Of a DNA stretch of 29,069 nucleotides, positions 1 through 8,495 are shown in pieces. Position 1 is the stretch's first letter, and each line of letters starts with the position of its first letter. The translations under genes were made by a program, and so were the position numbers. The notes under the pieces are model-generated. The model saw only the letters and a list, made by a program, of their open reading frames with translations, did no database searches and was not told the origin of the DNA. Origin of the DNA: Syntrophomonas_B sp035447945 (GTDB taxonomy: Bacteria; Bacillota; Syntrophomonadia; Syntrophomonadales; Syntrophomonadaceae); assembly GCA_035447945.1 (NCBI GenBank), contig DAOTHZ010000022.1, positions 1 to 29,069 of the forward strand, given 5' to 3'.

Positions 1-417
1 ACAGGGTCCGTCATTACAGAGATTGACCTGCATATGAGCGGCAAAGGTTCCGGTTGCCAACCGAATCCCTTTCACCCTGATCCGTTCCTCACAATAATCC
101 AGCAAGGCTTTGGCCGCCTCCGGGTCTTCTGCCTCAGAAAAACTTGGCCGCCGTCCTTTGCGGGCATCACCGTACAGCGTAAACTGACTGACCATGAGCA
201 TTTCTCCGCCGGTGTCAAGCAGGGACAGATTCATTTTGCCTTGCTCATCCTCAAATATGCGCAAATTCATAATCTTGTCCATCATGTAATCTGCATCCTG
301 GCAGTCATCGCCTTTCTTAACTGCCAGCAAAACCAGCAGTCCCGGTCCGATACGGGCAGTCTCCCGGTTGTCGACCACTACGCTGCTGTGCAAACATTTT
401 TGTATTACAGCCCGCAT
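1..417 (-). CDS. dtd: D-aminoacyl-tRNA deacylase, 3' end beyond window
   Basis: Hydrolyses D-amino acids (and glycine) mischarged on tRNA, a cytoplasmic proofreading step. I translated the minus strand by hand: an open frame of 139 codons starts with MRAVIQKC at 417 and reaches the left edge without a stop. It carries the family signatures GPGLLVLLAV near residue 25, SQFTLYGD near residue 78 and the C-terminal NDGP motif near residue 135, where the second catalytic segment lies. Family members are about 145-150 residues, so only about ten codons are missing. The ATG directly abuts the TAG stop of the upstream rel gene, and its GAGGTGA ribosome-binding site lies inside the rel end, so translation is probably coupled. 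The rel-dtd order is common in Firmicutes. The residue after NDGP is Cys rather than the more usual Val. Confidence 0.93.
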   Translation of the reverse strand, partial: MRAVIQKCLHSSVVVDNRETARIGPGLLVLLAVKKGDDCQDADYMMDKIMNLRIFEDEQGKMNLSLLDTGGEMLMVSQFTLYGDARKGRRPSFSEAEDPEAAKALLDYCEERIRVKGIRLATGTFAAHMQVNLCNDGPC

Positions 418-2595
418 CTACTCACCTCTTATCTCTCCCGGCAATACTCTTCTAACTTCAATGACATCCTTGACTTTCTGGATTCTCTGTTTCACAGCGG
501 TAAGGTGTCCCATGTCCATGACTTCCAGCTTCAAATTGAGCAAAGCCAGTCCATTCTTGGTAACCCTGGAAAACACAGAATTTATCTGTATTCTGGTATC
601 AGCGATAACATTCATGACATCGGTCGTCAGGCGCGGGCGATCCATGGCCTTGACCTCCAGTTCCACCACATAAACACCGATTTCACTGGCCCACTCCACT
701 TCCATGACCCGATCCTTCTCATTGCGCAGGTAGTTGATTAGATTGGGACAGTCGCGGCGATGGACGGATACGCCCCGGCCTCTGGTTATGTAACCCAGCA
801 CTTCGTCACCGGGCAAGGGATTGCAGCAGTGGGCCAGTCTTATCACTACATCATCCACACCTTTGATCTTCAGGGAAGATGTCTCACGATCACGGTGTAC
901 TCCGGTGGTCTGCGGAACATTTAAAACATCGTCCAGTTGAATATTCTCAAAGAACATTTCCTTCATTTTATTGATCACCTGATTGACGGTGATGCTGCCG
1001 TCTCCCAGGGCTGCATACAGGTCATCCGCCTTGTTGAGCGAGAACCGGGCTCCTACTTCCAGCATTTTGCATTCTTTCATCAGTTCCCGCGGATCAAGAT
1101 GCTTTTTCTTGAGTTCCAGTTCCAGCGTGTCATGACCTTTGAGAATATTCTCCTCCCGTTTTTCCCTCTTAAACCAATGTTTGATCCGACCTCGGGCAGA
1201 AGAGGTCTTGACGAAATTCAGCCAGTCGGCGGTAGGTCCATTGGACTGTTTGGAGGTCAGTATTTCTACGATATCGCCATTGGCTAGTTGAAAATCGAGC
1301 GGTACAATACGTCCATTCACCTTGGCCCCGATACACTTGTGTCCGACTTCAGTATGAACCCGGTAGGCAAAATCCACCGGGCATGAGCCTTTGGGCAGTT
1401 CAAATACCGCTCCCTTGGGCGTAAAAACAAACACCGTGTCTTCGAACAGATCAATTTTTAATGATTCCATGAACTCGCCGGTATCTTTGATATCCTGCTG
1501 CCACTCCATGATCTGGCGCAGCCAGGCCAATTTTTCATCAAACTTTTTATCTTTCTCGCCGGTAATGCCTTCCTTGTACTTCCAGTGGGCCGCAATGCCC
1601 GACTCAGCGGTACGATGCATTTCCCAGGTTTTGATCTGCACTTCAAAGGGCTCTCCGCCCTGGCCGATCAGCGTCGTATGTAAAGACTGATACATATTGG
1701 GCTTGGGGGTGGCGATGTAATCCTTGAAGCGCCCCGGCAAGGGTTTCCACATGGTATGAATGATCCCCAGCACACCGTAACAATCGCGTACATGTTCAAC
1801 AATAACCCGGATGGCAATCTTGTCATAGATCTCGTCAATGCCTTTGTTTTGTTTCAGCATTTTTTTATAGATGCTGTATATGTTTTTGGGGCGTCCGGCA
1901 ATATCACCCTGGATGCCGATTTGATCGAGTCCCTTTGCAATGCGCTGGATCAGTTCGTGAACATAGGCTTCCCGATCTTTGCGTTTGGTCTTGAGGCGGC
2001 GGGCAATTTCGTAGTACATCTCTGAATCAAGATAAAGGAAAGCCAGATCTTCCAATTCCCATTTAAACTTAAAGATTCCCAGGCGATGAGCCAGCGGTGC
2101 AAAGATATCCATGGTTTCCCGGGAGATTTCTTTTTGCTTGTGCTCGGGTTGATATTGAAGAGTACGCATATTATGCAGGCGATCTGCTAGTTTGATCATG
2201 ATCACCCGGATGTCTTTGGCCATGGCAATGAACATTTTCCGCAGGTTTTCAGCCTGGGCTTCTTCCCGGGAACTGAATTCGATGCGGCTCAATTTGGTGA
2301 CTCCCTCAACCAGCAAGGCAATTTCTTCTCCGAATTCTTCCTGCAGATCAAGAAAACTGTAGGCAGTATCTTCAATTACATCATGTAAAAGGGCAGCACA
2401 AATCGAAGCCGTATCCATTTCAATTTCGGTAAGAATCATGGCTACCTCAACCGGGTGAATGATATACGGCTCACCGGAAATCCGCTTTTGCCCCCCATGC
2501 GCAGCCTCAGCGTAACTGTAGGCTTTGGTGATCAAGTCGAAGTTGGCATTGAGGTCATATTGTTTAATTCGGTCCAAAATGACTTGTGGTCCCAA
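418..2595 (-). CDS. relA: bifunctional (p)ppGpp synthetase/hydrolase (Rel/SpoT family)
   Basis: Makes and degrades the stringent-response alarmones ppGpp and pppGpp. The 725-residue protein has the full long-RSH layout. The N-terminal HD hydrolase has His47 in IIHP and His71-Asp72 in HDVIED. The synthetase domain spans about 200-330, with GRPKNIYSIYKKM and YQSLHTT. A TGS domain spans about 384-447 and a C-terminal ACT domain about 645-720. The synthetase loop reads RFKD (289-292), the RxKD form of bifunctional enzymes rather than the ExDD form of synthetase-only RelA. The start is TTG, placed immediately after the recJ stop in the same frame (TAA TTG); no in-frame start is possible further upstream, and there is no clear Shine-Dalgarno sequence, so it probably depends on translational coupling to recJ. 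Its stop touches the dtd start. Confidence 0.96.
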   Translation of the reverse strand: MGPQVILDRIKQYDLNANFDLITKAYSYAEAAHGGQKRISGEPYIIHPVEVAMILTEIEMDTASICAALLHDVIEDTAYSFLDLQEEFGEEIALLVEGVTKLSRIEFSSREEAQAENLRKMFIAMAKDIRVIMIKLADRLHNMRTLQYQPEHKQKEISRETMDIFAPLAHRLGIFKFKWELEDLAFLYLDSEMYYEIARRLKTKRKDREAYVHELIQRIAKGLDQIGIQGDIAGRPKNIYSIYKKMLKQNKGIDEIYDKIAIRVIVEHVRDCYGVLGIIHTMWKPLPGRFKDYIATPKPNMYQSLHTTLIGQGGEPFEVQIKTWEMHRTAESGIAAHWKYKEGITGEKDKKFDEKLAWLRQIMEWQQDIKDTGEFMESLKIDLFEDTVFVFTPKGAVFELPKGSCPVDFAYRVHTEVGHKCIGAKVNGRIVPLDFQLANGDIVEILTSKQSNGPTADWLNFVKTSSARGRIKHWFKREKREENILKGHDTLELELKKKHLDPRELMKECKMLEVGARFSLNKADDLYAALGDGSITVNQVINKMKEMFFENIQLDDVLNVPQTTGVHRDRETSSLKIKGVDDVVIRLAHCCNPLPGDEVLGYITRGRGVSVHRRDCPNLINYLRNEKDRVMEVEWASEIGVYVVELEVKAMDRPRLTTDVMNVIADTRIQINSVFSRVTKNGLALLNLKLEVMDMGHLTAVKQRIQKVKDVIEVRRVLPGEIRGE

Positions 2596-5433
2596 TTACA
2601 TCACCATACCAGTATATTTTTGCACCATTGTACGCCAGCGTTCCCATTGCTCTTTCTCTTTTTTTCCTTCTTGAAAATAGGGCGACGATTCTGGCCGTAA
2701 TGCGTCTTTGGCAGTGGAATGAAAGTTTATTGCCATAATACTACCGCTTTTCTGGCACTGGCACAAGTCCAGATCAGTCATTATGCGCAAAGCCGCGGAG
2801 AGCTCCAGACGGCTGATTTCACTGCCTACATCACGGTTCAGCCGGGTCAACAAGGCTGCTTCCTCCAGCCGCAGCGCTTTACCACTCCCGGCAGCAGCCA
2901 ACGTGTGCCAGATAAGCCCCAGCCGGGAAGGTTCCGGATAGATACGCTGTAAATAGCTGTCGTTGCGGTCCAGGTCGGCAGCAGTAAAACCCACTTGCAG
3001 GGGCAGTTCCAAATTGTCCACATAATCAGCCACTGCTGCCAGCTCACAGCAGGCAAAAGGGCTGTCCAGCAAGGTAAATGCATCGATCCTGCCCAATTGA
3101 CCGGCCCCTGGCGGATGGGTGCCATCCACCAGCAAAAGCCCGGTCCGGTTGTTGCGAAAGCGCTGGCGGATGCTGCGGCGTAGATCGGGCGCAATGTTTC
3201 CGGCTTCCACTGCTGCGCGGGGATGTTGTTGCAAGACTGTATTAACGGACGCCGGCCGATTCACGTAGATGACATGGCGTCCTGTCCCCTCCCGCTGGTC
3301 CTGACTTATCTGGAAATGCAGGCGGGGATTGAGTTTGACAGCCAACCGATGAAGATCCGGTTGTTGCCATCCAGCAACCATTTCCTCCGTCTCGGGCCAA
3401 AAGCGAACCGCTGTTTTTAGAGAAGATGGCCAGCCTGGCAAATGCAAATCACCTGACTCTCCGGGTGCCGCCAGGTATTCCATAAAAGCCTGGGTGCTCA
3501 AATAAATCCTGCTCTCGCCCTGGCGAAACTGCCGCATGATGATCTCCCGGCTCTTTTTTTCCAATTGACCGTGCATCTCCACCAGCAACCCGGCTTTAAC
3601 CAAGGCTTGCAGCATGACCAGATGTTTTTTCAGGCTGCGCAGGGTGGGATAGATGAAAAGCACCGGATGACCGTTGACCAGTTCATCAATCGTCGTCCGT
3701 ACTACCGTTTTTAGCTGCTCGGAATACGCATTATCGCCTACTCCCTGATCATCTCTCCAGGCCGGTTTGATATCCCTGATTTTTAACTGCAGGCTGCTGC
3801 GCCCTTTAAAGTTGTTCTCAGCCAGATCAAACAGCAGATCCTGTTTGCAGATTTTTAATGCGGGTTTCATCATGTCTGCACCGTTAAAAGCAATGGCATC
3901 CAAATGCTTGTCACCGGTTTTGAATTTAAAATGGGCTTCGTTGGCGCCCACCAGCCATAATTCATGCAGCGGACTGCTGCGCAAAACCAGCTTGGGGGAA
4001 GGATTGCCTTCCCCAAACGGAGCCAATTGTTCAATTTCATTCCATAGCTCGAGGCTGAGATCGGCTTCATCGACTTCCAGATCAACTGGATATATCTTTT
4101 TCCCCAACGCAGGCAGTTCCTGCCCCAACATGTACTCCTGCAAGGCCTGGCAGAAACTGGTCAGCTTGTCTCGGCGCAAACCCAGCCCGGCCGCCATGCG
4201 ATGGCCGCCGAATCTTTGCAGATGGGAACTGCAGGCTTGCAAAGCGGCATGGAGATCAAAATCTCCGCTGCTGCGGGCGGAGCCCTTGCCCTGCTCTCCT
4301 TCCCAGGATATCACGATGGCAGGGCGATGAAACTTGTTGGCCAAACGGGAAGCAACAATGCCGATGACGCCTTCATGCCAATTCTCACCGTTTGCCAGGA
4401 TAAATCTTTGCGCTTCCAAATCAGGCAGAGCAAGCAGGGCCTGCTCATAAATTGACTCTTCAATCTCCCGACGTTCATCATTCAATCGGCACAATTCTTC
4501 CGCCAGCAACCGGGCTTCTTCTGGATTCTTGCTCAACAGCAACGCTACGCTTTGGCGGGCGGAATCAATGCGTCCGGCGGAGTTGAGCCGGGGGGCCAGA
4601 ATAAAACCGATGTGAACGGCAGTAATGGGCTTGCCGCACAGGCCGGTCTTTTCCAGCAGGGCAATCAAACCAGGCCGGGTCGTGTTTCCCAGCGCGACCA
4701 GACCGTATTTCACCAGAATGCGGTTTTCATCCCGCAAGGGCACGATATCTGCCACGGTCGCCAAGGCAACCAGTTCCAGCCAGTCCTGTCCGGGCTCCAT
4801 TCCCTTTGCGCGCATCAAGGCACAGGCCAGTTTATAACTGACCCCGACACCTGCCAAATTGGCAATAGACGGCAATTGGTCATTCTTGGGATTGATAACC
4901 GCATGGGCAGCCGGCTGTTTTTCTGCCGGTGTATGGTGATCGGTGATGATCAAATCCATCCCCAATGAGCGGGCAAGCTCCGCTTCCGCCAGCGAAGAGA
5001 TGCCGCAGTCAACTGTGATGACGAGATTGCAGCCCCGTTCACTGAGCAGCTGCAGAGCCTCTGCATTCAAACCATAGCCCTCCCGAAAACGGTTGGGCAC
5101 ATAGTAATCAACAGGATAACCCATTCGCTCAAAGCACTCCATTAAAATGACGATGCTGCACACACCGTCGGCATCATAATCTCCGTAAACCACAATTTTT
5201 TCCCCGGCCGCCATAGCCTTGTCAATGCGCTCCAGGGCTTGCTTCATCCCCTTCATCTTGAGCGGATCTTCCAGCATGTTCAATTGCGGATATAAAAAAC
5301 GACTAGCCTGGGCTGCATTTTGATTGCCTCTTTGCACCAACAGGCGTGCCACCGGCAGATTTATATTGAGCTCACGGCTTATTGTGGATGCAATTTCATC
5401 GTTATAGGGTTTTAATTGCCAGATACTATGCAA
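2596..5433 (-). CDS. recJ: single-stranded-DNA-specific 5'-3' exonuclease RecJ, long form
   Basis: Degrades single-stranded DNA 5' to 3' in recombination and repair. DHH-family motifs are all present: GDYDADG at 84-90, VITVDCGI near 138-145, TDHH at 164-167, the DHHA1 segment with HEGVIGIVASR near 345, GKGSARS and RFGGHRMAAG near 405, then an OB-like domain with LAPFGEGNPSP near 475. At 945 residues it is much longer than E. coli RecJ (577) and longer than typical Bacillus forms. The extra C-terminal 370 residues include a stretch (about 585-660) with FIYPTLRSLKKHL followed by MHGQLEKKSREIIMRQFRQG, which looks like a helicase C-terminal fold, and a winged-helix-like end. The start is TTG behind a good GGAGG at 5440-5444. 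First gene of the recJ-rel-dtd cluster. Confidence 0.95.
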   Translation of the reverse strand: MHSIWQLKPYNDEIASTISRELNINLPVARLLVQRGNQNAAQASRFLYPQLNMLEDPLKMKGMKQALERIDKAMAAGEKIVVYGDYDADGVCSIVILMECFERMGYPVDYYVPNRFREGYGLNAEALQLLSERGCNLVITVDCGISSLAEAELARSLGMDLIITDHHTPAEKQPAAHAVINPKNDQLPSIANLAGVGVSYKLACALMRAKGMEPGQDWLELVALATVADIVPLRDENRILVKYGLVALGNTTRPGLIALLEKTGLCGKPITAVHIGFILAPRLNSAGRIDSARQSVALLLSKNPEEARLLAEELCRLNDERREIEESIYEQALLALPDLEAQRFILANGENWHEGVIGIVASRLANKFHRPAIVISWEGEQGKGSARSSGDFDLHAALQACSSHLQRFGGHRMAAGLGLRRDKLTSFCQALQEYMLGQELPALGKKIYPVDLEVDEADLSLELWNEIEQLAPFGEGNPSPKLVLRSSPLHELWLVGANEAHFKFKTGDKHLDAIAFNGADMMKPALKICKQDLLFDLAENNFKGRSSLQLKIRDIKPAWRDDQGVGDNAYSEQLKTVVRTTIDELVNGHPVLFIYPTLRSLKKHLVMLQALVKAGLLVEMHGQLEKKSREIIMRQFRQGESRIYLSTQAFMEYLAAPGESGDLHLPGWPSSLKTAVRFWPETEEMVAGWQQPDLHRLAVKLNPRLHFQISQDQREGTGRHVIYVNRPASVNTVLQQHPRAAVEAGNIAPDLRRSIRQRFRNNRTGLLLVDGTHPPGAGQLGRIDAFTLLDSPFACCELAAVADYVDNLELPLQVGFTAADLDRNDSYLQRIYPEPSRLGLIWHTLAAAGSGKALRLEEAALLTRLNRDVGSEISRLELSAALRIMTDLDLCQCQKSGSIMAINFHSTAKDALRPESSPYFQEGKKEKEQWERWRTMVQKYTGMVM

Positions 5434-5668
5434 ATTTGACCTCCTGTTTCCAGCAGATGAATATCACAGCGATCCGCCGGTATTATTTGATTATATATGA
5501 GCGGAGGCAGATTGCGGGAGTTGATTTGGAAAAACTAAAAATTTTTCCTTGCATTGTGACAGTTCCAGACATGTATCCATCATTTCTTCATATATAAATA
5601 ATGTCTGCACTTGTGCAAATACTGTTTGACAAGCGCCTGGACAAAACAAATTGTGTGGAGGTCGTATG
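5434..5668. other. intergenic region between divergent recJ and ATPase-like gene
   Basis: This 235-base AT-rich spacer must hold promoters for both directions. On the plus strand a TTGACA hexamer at 5623-5628 lies ahead of the ATPase-like gene, but the matching -10 is poor. On the minus strand a TATAAT-like box is read from about 5494-5499 without a recognisable -35. I see no RNA gene or convincing small coding frame. Confidence 0.35.
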
Positions 5669-6765
5669 ATGGCAGGAACAAGACATCTTTTTCCCGGGGC
5701 AAACAGTTGTTACGGTTTTTTTTCTTTCTATGACCAAATCGTGCCGCCCCAGGTTAAAACCAAGGTCATCCTCAAAGGAGGACCGGGAACCGGAAAATCT
5801 ACTTTTATGAAAAGCATTGCAGACGATTTGGGTTCGCAGCAAATTGAGGCTGAATGCCACTGGTGTTCCTCTGACAACAATTCTCTGGACGCGGTCGTAG
5901 GCGGGCATGGCCAGGTTTGTATCCTGGACGGCACTTCTCCTCATGTTGTCGACCCGCGCTATCCCGGGGCGGTGGATCGAATCATTAATCTGGGTGAATA
6001 CTGGGATGCTTCCTTGCTCAAGAAAAACCGGGCTGACATTGAGAAGCTGACGGATCTGATCGGACTGTCTTTTCAACGGGCTACAACCGTCTGGCAGAAT
6101 CCAAACTGGCCTTCCGGGAATGGAAATCCTACCTTCAGGAAGCCCGGGACGAGCAAGCAGTCAAACGCAACATTCTGGCGCTGGCGGAAGAATTTTTACA
6201 GGATCATCGAGCGGCCGGGGGCAGGCTGCGTCATTTGTTTGCCGGCGCCATCACTCCTGCCGGGATTGCTTCCCAGGCTGAGAGTCTGTTGGAAAGCGAT
6301 CTGACCGTGCTGGGAGTGAAGGGCAGTCCGGGCGGCGGCGGTAAGGAGCTCATGCGTTATATCTTGACCAGAATTGAGCTGGGCGGGGTCTTCGCTGAAG
6401 TCTTTCACTGTCCGTTTGATCCCGAAGAAATTGATATGATCATCATCCCTGACAACAAAACCGCGCTGGTGGATTTCTCATCTGCCGTCATTGATTACGA
6501 GACAGCCTGGCCGACGCGCAGGTTTAAGCGTTTTCTTGATTTTGACCAGTTCCTGGATCAGTCTGTACTGGACTCCCGGGCCAAGGCGATTTTTTCCAGC
6601 CGGGAACGGTTTGCGGCGGGAATACGGGCAGCAGTCGCGCATATCAAGACGGCCAAGGAGTGGCATGACGAGTTGGAGAGCTTTTATGTGCCGGCCATGG
6701 ATTTTGAGCGGATCGAGGAGGTTCGGCAGGAACTGCTGACTGAACTGCTGGCGGAACTGCAATAA
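5669..6765 (+). pseudogene. two-domain P-loop ATPase-like protein (PRK06851-like), frameshifted
   Basis: The reading frame beginning MAGTRHLFPGANS contains a Walker A motif, GGPGTGKST, near residue 40. It stays homologous-looking to about 6080, then shifts. The downstream frame continues RLAESKLAFREW and runs to the stop at 6765. Inserting one T near 6081-6083 (gct-tac instead of gctac) restores a single protein of about 365 residues. The second half repeats the first: a P-loop-like GSPGGGGKE near residue 220, then HCPFDPEEIDMIIIP, which matches the first-half pattern HWCSSDNNSLDAVVGG. The second P-loop lacks the usual Ser/Thr after Lys. Overall it resembles the uncharacterised Firmicute ATPase family PRK06851; its function is unknown. 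ATGs at 5666 and 5669 both fit; GGAGG at 5657-5661 favours 5669. It could be a true pseudogene or a base-calling error. Confidence 0.75.
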
Positions 6766-6866
6766 CTGGTAGTGGCTCTGCCGTTCCTGGCATCGTTGCT
6801 CACCAGCGCACGGCTGCCGCCTTACCCCCTGCGCTATACTAAAGCATAAACCTCTCGTGACGGTTT

Positions 6867-7164
6867 TCTGTTTGGGCTCTGCCATTGGCTTCGCCGTCAG
6901 GGGCTCGGCTTCGCCTTTGCCNNNNNNNNNNNNNNNNNNNNNNNNNNNNNNNNNNNNNNNNNNNNNNNNNNNNNNNNNNNNNNNNNNNNNNNNNNNNNNN
7001 NNNNNNNNNNNNNNNNNNNNNTCTGTTTGGGCTCTGCCATTGGCTTCGCCGTCAGGGGCTCGGCTTCGCCTTTGCCGGGCTTCGCCGTTAGGGGCTCGGC
7101 TTCGCCTTTGCCCGGGCTTCGCCGTCAGGGGCTCGGCTTCGCCTTTGCCGGGCTTCGCCGTCAG
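6867..7164. repeat. 36-bp imperfect tandem repeat, interrupted by assembly gap
   Basis: The unit has two GGCTTCGCC boxes separated by GTCAGGGGCTC and ends in TTTGCC. After the gap, copies lie at 7042-7076 (35 bases), 7077-7112 (36) and 7113-7149 (37), with a partial copy at 7150-7164. One copy precedes the gap, at 6887-6921. Copies differ by single bases or one-base length changes (GTTAGG versus GTCAGG, CCGGG versus CGGG). Each GGCTTCGCC can fold as a three-base-pair mini-hairpin. There are no unique spacers between copies, so this is not a CRISPR array. Confidence 0.85.
6922..7021. other. assembly gap (100 N)
   Basis: Exactly 100 N, the usual placeholder for a gap of unknown size. The 55 bases just before it (6867-6921) are identical to the 55 bases just after it (7022-7076). 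The gap therefore either spans an unknown number of repeat units or is an unmerged overlap of two contig ends. Confidence 0.97.
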
Positions 7165-7183
7165 TTTTAGTATGGTTTGGCCA

Positions 7184-8392
7184 TTAGAAGAGGGTTACGG
7201 GGACTTCTTCGCTGGCTGGCAGGCCTTGTTTTTCGTAGGGGATGTGGATATAGCCATCGGCCTGGGCGAGGATGTTCATCAGGCCGGACTTGCCCAGCAA
7301 GGGTTTGACCGCCAGTCCGGTTTCACAGTTGATCAATTGGGCTGGGATAAAATCGTCGCGTCCGGCCTGGGAAGCTACGTTGACGGTCAGGCGGCCTTTT
7401 TCCTGCCAAGCTTTGTACTGGCGCAACAGCGGCGCACAAATGATATGAAAAATCATCAGGGCTGATACGGGATGACCAGGCAGTCCGATGATCAGCTGCG
7501 AACCGGTTTTGACTGCCAGGGTGGGCTTGCCGGGTTTGATGGCGATGCCGTGGAAAAGCAACTGGCTGTCCGGCATTGACAGCATGGCTTCCAGGGTATA
7601 GTCGGCGATCCCGATGGAACTGCCGCCTGATACCAATAATAAATCATTTTCTTTGAGTCCAAAAGCAATGGCTTGTTTTAAAGACGCCAGATCATCTTTT
7701 ACCAGCGGATATGGACAGGCAACTGCCCCGCATGACTGGAGCGCAGCGCTGATGGCCCAGGTGTTGACGTCTCTGATTTGACCAGGCCGGGGTTGTTCCT
7801 GAAAAGGGATGATCTCGTCGCCGGTTGACAATATACCGACATGATACGGGCTGTATACCGACACTTCTTTTATGCCCAATGAAGCCAGCAGTCCGATGTC
7901 CTGGGGACGTACTTTGTGTCCGCGGGAAAATATCAAATCTCCGGCAGCAATATCCTCTCCTGACTGCATCACATTTTCCCAGGCACCCACCGGGCGAAAA
8001 ACCAGCACGGTATCTTCGTCCAATCGTTCCGTATATTCCACCATGATCACTGCATTGCTGCCCTCCGGCAACATGCCTCCGGTGGGCATCCAGGCGCATT
8101 GACCGGGGCCAACCTTCAAAGGGGTTTCCTTTCCCATGGATACCGAACCAATATAGGCAAGCATTCCCGGCAGGCTCTCGCTGCTGCCATAACTGTCTGT
8201 GCAGTTGAACGCATAACCGTCTACTGTGGAACGGGTAAAGGCCGGCATGTTTTCCGGACTGATTATGTCATCTGCCAGAATGCGGTCAAAGCAGTCCTGC
8301 AGGGCTATCATTTCGGTTGATGGCAGTGAAAAGTGTTCACGTAAAATCTCCCGCGCATTCTGATAAGTCAGGACTTTTAGAAATTCCTGCAT
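7184..8392 (-). CDS. moeA: molybdopterin molybdotransferase MoeA
   Basis: Inserts molybdate (or tungstate) into adenylylated molybdopterin, the last step in forming the Mo-MPT cofactor in the cytoplasm. The 402-residue protein has the expected length and motifs: FTRSTVDGYAF near residue 53, LPEGSNAVIMVEYTE near 110, STGDEI near 190, RDVNTWAI near 205, SGGSSIGIADY near 255, IKPGKPTLAV near 285 and GLPGHPVSAL near 303. The ATG at 8390-8392 has an AAGGAG six bases upstream. It is divergent from a second MoeA-domain gene, so two MoeA proteins lie next to the formate dehydrogenase operon they probably serve. One may be specialised for the bis-MGD or tungsten cofactor; this is inference, since the sequence does not tell which metal is used. 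Confidence 0.95.
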   Translation of the reverse strand: MQEFLKVLTYQNAREILREHFSLPSTEMIALQDCFDRILADDIISPENMPAFTRSTVDGYAFNCTDSYGSSESLPGMLAYIGSVSMGKETPLKVGPGQCAWMPTGGMLPEGSNAVIMVEYTERLDEDTVLVFRPVGAWENVMQSGEDIAAGDLIFSRGHKVRPQDIGLLASLGIKEVSVYSPYHVGILSTGDEIIPFQEQPRPGQIRDVNTWAISAALQSCGAVACPYPLVKDDLASLKQAIAFGLKENDLLLVSGGSSIGIADYTLEAMLSMPDSQLLFHGIAIKPGKPTLAVKTGSQLIIGLPGHPVSALMIFHIICAPLLRQYKAWQEKGRLTVNVASQAGRDDFIPAQLINCETGLAVKPLLGKSGLMNILAQADGYIHIPYEKQGLPASEEVPVTLF

Positions 8393-8430
8393 GCTTGACT
8401 CCTTATCATTTTATTTCGTTCCTGCAATCC

Positions 8431-8459
8431 ATTATACTTAAATCCAGGACTAGCTACAA
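8431..8459 (-). promoter_or_regulatory. candidate sigma-A promoter of moeA
   Basis: On the minus strand a perfect TATAAT (8431-8436) lies 17 bases downstream of TTGTAG (8454-8459). It is positioned to give a leader of about 30 bases before the moeA ATG. The -10 is perfect but the -35 matches only three of six bases. Confidence 0.5.
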
Positions 8460-8495
8460 ATGAAGCAACAACGATTATCTTAATGGAGGATGCCC

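Larger units (their letters stand above)
6766..7183. other. intergenic region between convergent genes, with repeats and gap
   Basis: The region between the ATPase-like gene and moeA, which converge. The first 100 bases show no feature I can name. The rest is a GC-rich tandem repeat interrupted by a run of N. Open frames across it only reflect repeat translation and are not genes. No classical U-tract terminator is seen for either flanking gene; the repeated GGCTTCGCC mini-hairpins may serve that role, which is inference. Confidence 0.6.

Noticed and set aside
34..741. Long plus-strand open frame at the left end
   Set aside because: It lies opposite dtd and the end of rel, both with clear family motifs; the plus frame has no recognisable domain or ribosome-binding site.
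6070..6100. Programmed ribosomal frameshift in the ATPase gene
   Set aside because: No slippery heptamer or following pseudoknot is evident at the shift point; a single-base deletion or sequencing error explains it better.
6867..7164. CRISPR array
   Set aside because: Repeats of about 36 bp are adjacent without unique spacers, and no cas gene is in the window.
6857..7465. Plus-strand open frames across the N-run and repeats
   Set aside because: They translate repeat sequence and N codons, give low-complexity peptides and overlap moeA on the other strand.
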